From Apiotrichum sp. Y4204 (Eukaryota; Basidiomycota; Tremellomycetes; Trichosporonales; Trichosporonaceae): 64,000 nt of DNA. Where the stretch lies: NCBI GenBank assembly GCA_025531455.1, contig JAMYHL010000005.1:868001-932000 (forward strand). The letters run 5' to 3'. Positions 45,451-56,264 of this stretch are shown one piece after another. A program made the position numbers and the translations under genes. Below the pieces are notes generated by a model. It was not told where the DNA came from and searched no databases. It saw only the letters and a list, made by a program, of their open reading frames with translations. The stretch's first letter is position 1, and each line of letters starts with the position of its first letter.

Positions 45451-46508
45451 CTACTCGGCCTTGGCCTCCTCCTCCTTCTTCTCCTCCTTGGCCTCCTCAG
45501 CAGCCTTGCTGTGATGGTCAGAAATGACAGTAACAGTGGGTCGAGCAACTCACGACTCCTCCTTCTTCTCCTCCTTCTCCTCCTTCTTCTCCTCCTTGGC
45601 GGCCTCCTCCTTAGCCTCCTCCTTGTCCTCCTCCTCCTTCTCGAGGGCAGGGACGGCGCCAGCAAGCTTAGCGTTCGACTCCCGGGCCTCGTCGAAGGCC
45701 TCCTTGAAAAGGTTGGCGTCTAAGGCGTTAGTGACGATCCCACACTATCACTCACTCTCGGCGTTGGCGAAGCGGATCGCGAGGGTCTCGGCGGAAGCCT
45801 CGCCCTCGGCAAAGTCGGCAGCAACGTTCCAGACCCACGAGCGGTCGGAACCGACGTTAGGGGAGAGGGTCATCTCCTGGGTGACTGTGTGTGTTAGCGA
45901 CGGCGTGTCTTCTCCTTCTGGCGCCTTCCGGCGATACGCACTGGCGTGGTTGGCGCAGACCTTGAGGGTCTTATCCCGGCGCATGACGAGACGGATCTTC
46001 TTGGTCTCCTTGTGCTCGAGGAGACGGATGTCACCGGTGCCGCGCTCCTTCCACTCCATGTCGTCCTTGTGGAAACGGAAGAGCTTCGCGCGCCTGAACA
46101 GTCAGCATTTCGATTATCGTTGCCACCAGACTATGGCCAGTGCAAGACTATGGCCAGTGCAAGGTGAAGGGGAGGAAAGTGGAGGTGATCGTGAAGAGCC
46201 CATGGCCAACACGCCGCACACAACTATTCCAACTTTGGTCTGGGGTAGCAATCCCTGGCGGCGGTCACGCCTCGGCGCACGGTGCGGAGGTTTGGCCACT
46301 GACCCACTCCACCTCTCCGGCGGTGGACACTCACATCTTGAAGATGACCTCCTCATCCTCCTCGTTGGTCTTGGCCTCGACCTCCTGAGTAAGGCGGACG
46401 ACGGGCTCGAACTCGCGGTCGGTGGTCTCCTCGACCTCCTGCTGCGACTGTGAGCGGTCATGGAACCATCACAAGGGTACGAACGGGCTTGGGCTCAGTG
46501 TCAGCCAT
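45451..46508 (-). CDS. YRB1: Ran-specific GTPase-activating protein 1 (RanBP1)
   Basis: Six exons (46485-46508, 46335-46447, 45942-46093, 45756-45884, 45554-45719, 45451-45508) give 213 residues. The Ran-binding domain is complete: [89 protein letters not shown] and [20 protein letters not shown]. The tail is an extremely Lys/Glu-rich helix. RanBP1 releases RanGTP from export complexes and stimulates RanGAP in the cytoplasm. The first exon has only eight codons, and its donor must be GTTCGT to keep the frame. Intron 2 is long (241 nt) and contains a 17-bp tandem duplication. The gene diverges from the EMP24 gene. Confidence 0.92.
46129..46162. repeat. 17-bp tandem duplication in an intron
   Basis: The unit gactatggccagtgcaa occurs twice head to tail at 46129-46145 and 46146-46162 inside intron 2 of the RanBP1 gene. 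Being perfect, it looks recent. Confidence 0.9.
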
Positions 46509-47157
46509 TATGTCTGTCTGTCTGGGTCAGCGAGTGAACATTTATAGGCAAAGAGTGTGGGACCTCACTTGTTTTTAGGTGGTGATAGATATTAGGGCCG
46601 AAGCAAGAGACGATGATCTAGGGGATGTCTAAAGTGATGAGAGAGAGACGACAGAAAGATCGAAAGAGTTCAGTTGGTGGTGGCCACCGCTGGCTCGCGC
46701 ACCCAAACCTACCTCGCTGGAATTCTCCACCCACATCCACCAGGTGGCTCAGGGGCCATACGGCATACGGCACAAGGGGACGCGGTCGACACGGGCCACA
46801 CGGGCTGGATATGGCCAGGCTGGCCACCCATACAAAATCCTCAGGCACGCACCAGAACCATCAGTGATCGGCAGGCCTACACGGGACCTCCACATTCTGC
46901 TGCGCCTATCTCGTGTTAGGCGTGAACAAACAAGACTCGCGTGCCACGTCTCATTCAATGCAACACGCGCAACACACAAATGACATCCGCGTCACCATCA
47001 CGGTCGCACCGGACAACGAGACCAAACGACAACGACAAACGACCGCTGGCATTAGCCGGTTTCCTCACGTTCTTCAGCAGCTTGACCATAAGCACAACGG
47101 CCGGCCGTTCCAACATTCCTTCTTCCTATTCACGGCCCCGCGTCTCGCCATTTCACC
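46509..47157. promoter_or_regulatory. Divergent promoter region RanBP1 / EMP24
   Basis: This 649-bp spacer separates divergent starts. It contains short cacaa/gggccaca repeats near 46780-46810 but no clear TATA or CCAAT element. Confidence 0.45.
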
Positions 47158-48053
47158 ATGCGCAGCTGGGCATTTGTCGTCGCTGCGTTCACCTTCCTCT
47201 CCGCGGTCCTCGCACACAGGGTAGAGATCGAGCCGAGCACCAAGCAGTGCTTCTACGAGGACCTCAATGTTGGGGATCAGGTATGTAAAGAGAACAGCAC
47301 TGATATTTAGTGTGCGTGCTAATGTCGCAGATGACGGTCACGTACGAGGTTGGAGGGAGCACAGCAGGCGGACAGCTGGACATTGACTTTTATGTGCGTC
47401 GCGAGTAAAGTGCAGCAGCCGGGATCCACGCTGCGTTCTACTAATTGAGGATGAGGGCATGAGCTTACGCGTAGGCCACATCGCCGTCGGGAGCGACCAT
47501 TCACCGGATTATCAAGGAGTCGCAGGGCACTTTCTTCGTTAGCGCGACCAACTCCGGGAGGTACACGTACTGCTTCAGCAACGAGATGAGCTCGTACTCG
47601 CGCAAGACTGTCAGGTGAGGCTTGCGAATAGCGCTGACCAAACCTTGGAACCAGCGCTCTTTTGTGTATTGGTAGGCTAATCACCACAGCTTCAACGTCC
47701 ACGGCGTCCTTTATCTAGGTGACGAGGACAAGACCGCACCTGTCGAGCAGGAGATCCGTGACCTCGCATCTGGGCTCCAGCTCGTCAAGGATGAGCAGTC
47801 GTACCTTGTCGTTCGTGAGCGCGTTCACCGGAATACCTGCGAGTCGACCGTGAGTACTGCTACAGGTTGGCGCAGATGGGGGACCATGAATTACCACCAT
47901 CTGCAAGCTGCATAATCGCGTAATCACGACTAACTCTTTCAGAACTCGCGTGTCAAGTGGTGGGCCATCTTCCAGATTGCCGTCCTCCTCTCGGTCTGCG
48001 CCTGGAACATTCACTACCTCAAGAGCTGGTTCGAGGTCAAGCGGGTGCTGTGA
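47158..48053 (+). CDS. EMP24: p24 family cargo receptor EMP24/TMED2
   Basis: Five exons (47158-47280, 47331-47393, 47475-47614, 47690-47849, 47943-48053) give 198 residues. A signal peptide (WAFVVAAFTFLSAVLA) is followed by the GOLD domain (KQCFYEDLNVGDQMTVTYEV, GRYTYCFSNEMSSYSRKTVS) with its two Cys, a coiled coil, and a C-terminal membrane segment (WWAIFQIAVLLSVCAWNIHY). The cytosolic tail LKSWFEVKRVL keeps the di-aromatic COPII-binding region and a basic retrieval signal close to the end. EMP24/TMED2 cycles between ER and Golgi in COPII and COPI vesicles and helps load GPI-anchored cargo. Confidence 0.94.
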
Positions 48054-51000
48054 TCTGATTCGCATTATGTAGCATGCACGAGTACCTATAAGCACCCGAC
48101 TCTCGATACGAAATCGCTGACCGTGAACGTATACTGATGCTGATCCGAAGGATGGTTCGATATAACGATGGGCAATTCGGTCGGAACTCGTCGGTATGCG
48201 TGTAACAAACCTGACCCAACAGTTGTCGTCCGACACGATTAACATCTTTCATTGCTTGCACCACGACATGAAACTGCGGTCCCAATCGAATTTGTGAGAG
48301 CATGACGCTTAATGCGATCGATGTGAATGTTCATTTTCCTGATCATGGCCCCACGAACGGGATGGATACTCTGCGAATGATGGGATGGACTCTCTTTATT
48401 GCGAACAGCTGCACCACGCTCAGAGCATTTGAAGTCACTTGGCGCGAACATGGTGCTGCTAACTCTTATTGCTGTTGGTCTCATTCTGACCAGATGTTGA
48501 CCCAGATCATCGGGTGCATCGCCTAACTTATCATTTGTTCTCTGCGAACTCTGAGGGTGACCAGGCAGAGACTTGGCGTTTCGGATATCCTTCTGTAATA
48601 TCTCCTGCGCCGACTGTGGTCCCAACGGCCTCTTCAACGGGTGTCGTTGAAGCCTCACCCAGGTCAGGATGTGAACCATGTCCTCACATCGCGACACTAT
48701 CCACGAAGCTCACCACCACAACCTGCGATGTCGCTGTCCAAGTGACGGTCCTCTGCCTGTCGTCCATTGTTTAGATACCAACTGCATGTGTGGGCAGAGG
48801 GCGACTCACGCACAGAGTGAAACAACAGTATCTTGCGAAAACAAAAGCGACATCTTCAAGATGTGAGGTGTTGTCTGTCCTGTGGCATCTCCAGCCAGTG
48901 ATTGCCTCATCATGTCCTCATATCTGAAACCGACATGACTACGGCGCTTTATGTCTGCAGTCTCAGAACTCGACATGCTTCAGCTGGAAACTATACTCAA
49001 TGACATCTGACAAACTCCAAACAGTGAACTCAACTTCAGAAGCCGTGATCAGGACGGATTCGGTCCCCAGCAATTCCAATTAGCTGTTCAGTGCTTTGTT
49101 AGTTAGTTGGCGATAGTCCTGCTCTACCTGCCCACAACTCATCTGCCTCCCGAAATATGTCAGATATGTACTGATCGTATATATATCGTAGAGTAGCCTG
49201 TCGCATTGCCATGCGGTTAACATCCAAGATATCAGTATCAGCAAGATCCGTCTCCACAGATGAGACACGCTTGCCCTCATTGCAGAGCGAACATCCTGAA
49301 TGTGGCGTTGAAGTGTTCCCGCAAGCAAACTGTTACGCCTTTGTTCAGCAACCTTCTACCTGAGCCCTGCTCTTTGTTGTCCATCCCTTGTCGTCTATCC
49401 ATCACTCTGTTGCGTTTTCGTCCTGTGTAATTGGGTGAGCAGGGGACAAGCCCTGTTGCGCCCAGTTACAAATGCGCCCCGCTACATCCAGCTCGCCGAC
49501 TCTGCGTTCTGCCATTCCTGAGTCCTGGGATTCGGAGTAGCCTGAAACATGAGGCCCTGGAAGCATGTGCGCATGTGCGACGACTTGACGCCCCACGGCC
49601 TCGGAGCCTCGAGTGAGAAGTGAACTTGAATTCTCGAACTCGGCCTGCTGTCACCACCGGACCCTCGCGGACCCTCACTCCCTTGCTGGGTTTCTCGCCT
49701 GGGTCGGCCCGCTGCTTGGTCGCGGCCGCAAGGACATACCGCCTTTGATCCTGAGATGCACGACGCTTAGAGGTGAGAAACCGCTACGCATGCTGTTCTC
49801 GGAACGCCTCCCAAAACATCTTTCGAAGTCGGGGTTAATACAAGAGCTATCGAAATAACAAAACTGTCAAGTATCCTTGCCCGTCTCTCCAGACTTTACC
49901 TATCACGCTTCTTGCGGTTTTGTGAATCGTTTCGCTTTGCGACCTTGTACTCCTTCTCTCGCTGCCATCTGCAACCTCGAACCGACGACTGAGCGCTATT
50001 TCGGCGACAAGCCTCCGCCACAATCTGCGCCAGTCACACACCGCACCTGCAGCACACGCCCTGCCCTGCCACGGCCCAGGGCCCCTGTCATCCCATTCTG
50101 CGCGCCCTAGCACACCGAAGGACACGGTTCGCTGACAGTAACTCCCAGCCGGCCAGGACCCCGAGTTACCGCGGCCGGAGCAGGATGTGCCCTTGTTGGC
50201 CAGCTTGAGGCGGCGACCAGGATGTCCCAGTATGCAGGTGCTGAACCGGTGGGCTTAGAGTACAAGCTACAGCGATGGAGGCTATACTTGATCGTGTTTG
50301 ACTCGGGGGGTTAATGTTTCGGTGAAGGGTTGATTCCGTCAGTCAATACGCGCCGTCGGACCGAACCGCCGTCGGTCAATACGCATTCCGCACAGAGGGG
50401 CACATGGGCACAAGGTCACGCAAAAGATCGCACACACCAATGCAAACAATTCACCGGACAGACATGCATACGCATGTCATATGAGACGGATCCTCCGGGA
50501 CACATGTTTCAAACGATACTCTCACTCTCACGCTCTCACGAGAAGCATAGTCCAACAGAACCATGCTTCTTTGTTGGCCAATCGAGTTTTCTGCTCTCCA
50601 ACAAGTTCTCACCAAGTGATCAACTGATGCAGCTGACGATCACGCACGATCCGCCCCGAGCTTCTGGACTTGATCCGCGGGAATCCACAGCAAAGCAGCA
50701 GCAACTCAAACATCTGTGGCGCCTCGTCTGGCCGTCTGTTCTGCTCTATCTCGTGGATTCATCCGGAGTGACCGCGGACAGAGAGGGCACGCTCGGATCA
50801 TTATGTTGACGCAGGGACACGATGCGCCACTGCGCCGACCGGGCGTCAAGCCACTCTCCTCCAAGGGCAATTGCGCAAAAGGCCGCAAGCTCGATGGATC
50901 TCTGATATCCTTCCTGGGCCAACTGGCTGGCCATACGGGCTTCACGGTCACTCATCCACCTTTGCGAGAGGGCTCGACAGCCGAACTGCTGCGACGTCGG

Positions 51001-52748
51001 AAAGGCGATCCGCGCGCGCCGAGCGCCAAGATGCGCAGACACGGCCACCACAGACGCCCAACTGTTGGCCCTCAACGCCCCCTCCGCCTCTCCCTGCAAA
51101 CACACCTCTCACCACACTCCCCGACTGCCCCAGGCGCCTGCGGCCTCCACACAGCAAGGTAAGAGATGTGTGGCCGGGGGCGCATGGTTCATGGTTCACG
51201 TCGCATGTGTCACAAGATTGCAGGATTGCTAGGATTGTTGGAGGTGCGGCCTACAACGGACAAAGAGACAAAGAAACTTGGGACACGGCGTGCAGCGCGC
51301 ACAGGGCCTTGTCGTTCGCCACTCGCCACCGGCACCAGGGTCGGAAACGCTCGGATCGCCCCACTCACAAACCGTCTGCTTGTCACAGAGCCGTGCCCTT
51401 GATCCCTTCACCATGTCGGCATGTCTGAAAGGCCCCATGCACAAATGGAACGCAGGCTCTGAGTACAGCAGGGCGCGGTGTACAGGCTCTGAGCTCTGTG
51501 GTGAGTGTAGAATGGGGTTGCAGGCGATGGCTTGTGTTAGGTGAACCGCTCTTTGTCCTCGAGCATTGCATACCAACCTCCCACCACCAATACGACACGC
51601 TCCAGGTCTCAGAGGGCCAAAAGACTGGAGGTGTCATTGACATTCCTCGTCAACTCCGTCCGGCCACAACTGTCGCCCACCCACCGCCCGATCTCTGTCC
51701 CTTTCCATCTCAGGTCAAGTAAACGGCGGTGGTGCAGAAGACAGCTCACCTGGTGTGCTGCTCTGAGAAGCTGCTCCCTCACATTTGCGTCTCACTCTTT
51801 TCTCTGGCTGCCGTTCCGGCTGTTCCTTTTCTGCCCCACACATTCCAGGGTACGACAGAGGTTGAGTGCGCGCGCGCTCTGCGGCCTGTTCTTTGTCAAC
51901 AAGATCAAACACGACCGCCAAAACGCCATCCACGTCTCGGGGTCTCTGGGTGATCTCTGCCCTCTTGCGCTCCTTGCGCCTGCCCTCCGCCTTCCTCCGG
52001 CCCTGTGTTCCGTCTCAGACGCGCCGCACCAAAACCGACATCCTCTTCAACGCGGATTCCCGCAGCTCCAGAAGACGGGTGCCACGGCTCGTTGGTCCTA
52101 CTTGAATACGGCATCCCCCAGAGACGTCTTCCTCCTCTCTTCCCCCCTCGTTCTGAACTTCTGAACTCGTTCTTGGCCTCCTCTGGTTCAAACAGCTACC
52201 GCCTTTGACAGCTACCTCTACAGGTCTTGAGGTTCCAGCAGTCGCGCCCACCGCCAAACGGTCGCCTAAAACTCATCACTCCAGATCGACGGTATCTTGT
52301 TCCAGGAGCAACTGAAAGCACTGGCCCTCTCCCCCTTGCACCATCAACCGGCCGCCTCCGCCCACACCCTCCTTGACATCCGCCTCTCTGGACTGTCTTG
52401 CCGCTCTTCGCCCCATCGGATCGACCCCTCCCCCTTGGCCCACGCGCAGCGTCGACCACATCCCCAATCCTCCCTTGACGGAAGCGCTTCGATTCACTCG
52501 CTGGCTCACTTTCCCTCTTCCGCAGCATCATCATCATCAACTTTGTTGTCTATACCCCGAGACATTGACCTACTCGTCTTCGACTTTCAACTTTCCGTCT
52601 CTTACCTTTCTAGGTGTCGATACTTTCGCCGACCGCGAGCGCGACGCCAGTACCTCCTTGCCAACGCTGAGGAACGCCCACCACAACGTCTCCACAGCAC
52701 TACACTCCCTACTTCACCTACTAATTCAACCTTCATATCGCCGTTACA
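48054..52748. other. 4.7-kb region without recognisable genes
   Basis: This is by far the largest gap in the window. Its ORFs have no codon bias and no matching splice signals. The part nearest the G-protein gene (51700-52748) is CT-rich, like a long promoter or 5' leader. The left part (48000-49400) is AT-richer. No tRNA, 5S rRNA or transposon signature was recognised by eye. Confidence 0.5.
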
Positions 52749-54561
52749 ATGGGCTGCACACAGTCCCACGAGGACGCCGATGCCAAGGCTCGTGAGTAGT
52801 TTGAACAAGAGCATAGGAGCGCCGCCAGGTCGAGCTGCAAGATGATGAATTGAATCGCACGAAAGAGGACGCGGCGGACAAAGAATGTTATACTAACAGG
52901 CCAGGCAACGCCGAGATTGAGGAGCAGCTTAAGCGCGACCGCCAAAGCATGTCGCGCGAGGTAAAGATGCTACTTCTCGGTGAGCACTTCTTGATCGAGG
53001 TGCCAGTGCAAGGCTGCTGACCATCAAGGTGCTGGAGAGTCAGGTAAATCAACAGTCTTGAAACAGATGCGTCTCATCTATAACAAGTAAGTGATCATGA
53101 GTGCTTGTTGAACCCCATCACATTCGTTGGGAGCCGGGGAAAGAGGTGCACGATGCGGTGAACGCGCTGGAGTCCGTCAAACCGGATGAGTCTGCGACGT
53201 GATGCCTGATGTTCAAGCTGGGACGATGGGTGGGCAATACCAAACGGCCCGTGCGCGAGACATCCTCCAATCCCCCAGATTGGCGGAACTCTGTGATCAA
53301 CTGATTCAGAGAGGTGGCCGGAGAGCTGCAATTTGTTCCATTGCCATCAGCTGCTGACAGACCACAGGCCGTATGACGCCGAGGAGAGGGAGAGCTATCG
53401 CGAAATTGTCTACTCCAACACTGTACAGTCGATGCGTGTTCTGCTCGAAGGAGTCGCCTGGATGAACCTCGAGATTTCTCACAACAACAAGCGTCACTGG
53501 GATGCCATCATGGCAGCACCAGGACTGGTCGAGGGCGACCGGTTCCCTCCCGCTCTTGCTGAGGCCGTCAGGGGATTGTGGCAAGACGAGGGCGTGCGGG
53601 AGGCGTTTGCGCGCCGCAACGAACTACAGCTCAACGACTCTGCGCCATAGTGAGTGTTCTCGACAGATGAGACGGTGATCGGCGTTATCCTCCACACCAG
53701 TATGATGCATGATCAGCAGGGGCATTGCCGAGTCGATCCGCTAACGATTCAGCTACTTTGATGCCATCGCCCGCATCTCCAATGCCAACTACGTCCCCAC
53801 CGACCAGGACATTCTGCGCGCCCGAGTAAAGACTACAGGTATTACGTGCGTACATTGAGTGGAACGGGGAGTCGGTACTGACAACCATTTAGTGAGACCC
53901 ACTTCCAGATCGGAGACCTCAAGTACAAACTCTTCGACGTCGGAGGACAGCGTTCCGAGCGTCGCAAATGGCTTGGCATCTTCGAGTCCGTTACTGCTCT
54001 GGTATTCCTGATTGCGATCAGCGAGTGTGAGTACAAAACCCGGGCTTGCCGCTGTCACAGAGTTGGCAACTCTAACGTCCAGACGACCAGAAGCTCTACG
54101 AGGACGAGACAGTCAACCGTATGCAGGAGGCCATGACTCTTTTCGAGTCTGTCGCCAACTCACGATGGTTCATCAAGACCTCCATTATTCTCTTCCTCAA
54201 CAAGATCGACTTATTCCGTGCAAAGCTGCCCATCTCACCGCTCTCCCATACCTTCCCCGAGTACAAGGGCGGCGCCGACTACGACGCTGCCTGTGCCTTC
54301 CTCCTCGAAAAGTTTGTTGGACTGAACCAGAACCCTGCCAAGTCTATCTACGCAGTAAGTCTCGCATCTGGGGAGTGTTTGAGGGCTTCCCTGACGATCA
54401 GCACTACACCGACGCTACCGATACCCGTGCTCTCGCTTTTGTTATCTCTGCTGTCAACGACGTGGTCATTCAGGGTGAGTACCAAGCACGACGCAGCAGC
54501 GCGTTTAAGTCACAAAGTACTGACATGTTTAGCCAACCTTCGCGACTGTGGTCTTATCTAG
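52749..54561 (+). CDS. Heterotrimeric G protein alpha subunit
   Basis: Nine exons (52749-52791, 52905-52979, 53029-53086, 53368-53649, 53753-53845, 53893-54026, 54083-54354, 54402-54474, 54533-54561) give 352 residues, the standard length. MGCTQS carries the N-myristoylation Gly and palmitoylation Cys. All nucleotide-binding motifs are present: GAGESGKST (40-48), [11 protein letters not shown] (switch I), [12 protein letters not shown] (switch II), NKID, and TDATDT. The C-terminus DCGLI has the Cys at position -4 of Gi-type subunits. It couples receptors (pheromone or nutrient sensing) to downstream cascades. The third intron is long (281 nt). Which fungal class it belongs to needs alignment. 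Confidence 0.95.
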
Positions 54562-55452
54562 TGATATCATCTCCTTTATTTCCGGCGGCCTGCTCTGGCC
54601 AGTATGTGCATTCATCGGGCTCATACACATTAATCGCTCTGTACCATCGTTTCTATGTAAGAAGGCATGCATCTCTTGCTTTAGCATGAGGGCAGTAGAT
54701 CTGATAGTTGTCATTGCTGGAAGCAGAGACGGACCTACTGGGGCTGCCAACTATTCTGTCCCAATCCCGCGTGCAGTATGTGCCAGATCTGCATGAACTG
54801 TGTCCTCCTTTCACACTGTTCTGACATTCGAGATTCCTCCATCGCACAGCGGGCCAAGGCGACATGTGCGACATGCGCGGCATGCGCGACATGGAGCCCG
54901 ACGTGGCGGAAGAACGACGGCAAGGCGCCCTCAGACCCACTCGTTCCACACACAGGCATGCAGGCTATGGTCCGCGGCGGCATCACTCCCTCGTCTCGTC
55001 AGACTATTTCCGCCGCCTGTATCCGCTACGCGCCGACTATCTCACGTCTCAGGTCCCCGCGGTGTGGCGACTGGGTGCGTTTCAGTCTCCTGGGTGGGTG
55101 TGACCGCCACCAGGTCTCAGGTTTCGTGCGCCCAGGTATGCTAACGGGAAAAGACATCGTGATATCGTGCGAGGTTGGCGGCCAGAGGCCGATAGGGAGC
55201 TGGTAAGTGGTGGCTCAGTAGTGGATAGCCATGTAAAATAGCTGGTGCTGATGTTTATTGGCATGCAAGCAGTCAGTGGGCCTAGGTCGCTCTCGAGGTC
55301 TGGAGACTCTGTGCATAGCCTGGAGGTCTGCGTCTTGAAAGCTTGAAGCATGAAGCAGCATGGTGTTCCGCACGAGCAAAGTACGATATCCCCCATCATG
55401 CACCAACGCAGTGAAAAAACTGTAGCAGACACAAAAATCTGTAAAGTGTATA
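54562..55452. other. Intergenic, 3' of the Galpha gene
   Basis: About 890 bp with the 3' region of the Galpha gene and the upstream region of the tRNA. Short gcgacatg/cgcggcatg repeats occur near 54865-54895. No gene is recognised. Confidence 0.5.
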
Positions 55453-55556
55453 GCTCTTGTGGTGTAGTCGCTATCATACTCCCTTCGGGATTCGAAGGAT
55501 TCCGGCCGTCTCGGCCAGAGTGGGAGTGGTCCTCGGTTCAAATCCGGGCAAGGGCC
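55453..55556 (+). tRNA. tRNA-Pro (anticodon CGG) with a 31-nt intron
   Basis: Acceptor arms GCTCTTG (55453-55459) and CAAGGGC (55549-55555) pair with one G-U. The D arm is GTGTAGTCGCTATCAT. The anticodon stem CTCCC (55479-55483) pairs with GGGAG (55522-55526), and the loop reads TT-CGG-G, interrupted after position 37 by an intron (55490-55520) that contains CCG complementary to the anticodon, as in A-I base pairing. The T stem CTCGG/CCGGG encloses TTCAAAT, and the discriminator base is C. A run of six T (55559-55564) directly downstream is a Pol III terminator. Confidence 0.85.
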
Positions 55557-56264
55557 TGTTTTTTGCTGTCAAAGTGGAATTTTCTGTTACCTTTTTTTCT
55601 ATAGCCCCGTCAGTCCAGAGTATCAGAAATTGGGCGTTGTAATCGTCGTGCAACAGTGGCAAGGGAGTGAGTGCAAGTACACCTTGAACTGGGATGGAGG
55701 CGGATGCGATGACAAGATGGGCAACGTTAAAAGATCTGGCTTGTCTTGCGGCTTATATCACTCCAACATTGGGTCCTGTCTGATAGCAAGAAGCAAGCTA
55801 CCCAGTAGCTCGCCAGCATCAATTGGGTTAGTACTCAGTTAGTGCGGCTATTGTCTCATTAGTCATGTAGGTGTGTTACCACATGTGACTGTGCTACAGA
55901 GAATAATCCTATAGTCGCTCCTAGCTGCGCACTGTATCCCAGGATGCATCCAAAGACAGAAAGAAAGTGAACAGTAACGGTATAACAAATCAAACAGGGA
56001 TATGGCGATTGCGAATGCGATGCTCGGGTAAACAACATGAGGGCGATGAGAGTGAGATGTGGAATGAGGATGAAGAAGATGGGGATGTCGGGAGGTGATG
56101 AGATGCGGGTCTGCCTCCGGATCGTCCGTAGACAGGTGATAACGAGTTGCGGGCGCACTCGTGGGGAAATAGAGACGTGGCGTGTGCGGCGTGAAGCGTC
56201 GATTGCGTGGTCGCGTAGACAGAGTATAGTGCGGTTCGTAGTAGTCGCTTTATATGAGAATAGG
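55557..56264. other. Intergenic spacer
   Basis: About 700 bp holding the tRNA terminator and the 3' end of the palmitoyltransferase gene. The T-rich stretch 55585-55604 could add a weak second Pol III terminator. No other gene is seen. Confidence 0.5.

Noticed and set aside
51500..52740. Coding gene upstream of Galpha
   Set aside because: The ORFs are translations of a CT-rich leader, with no GC3 bias and no homology recognised.
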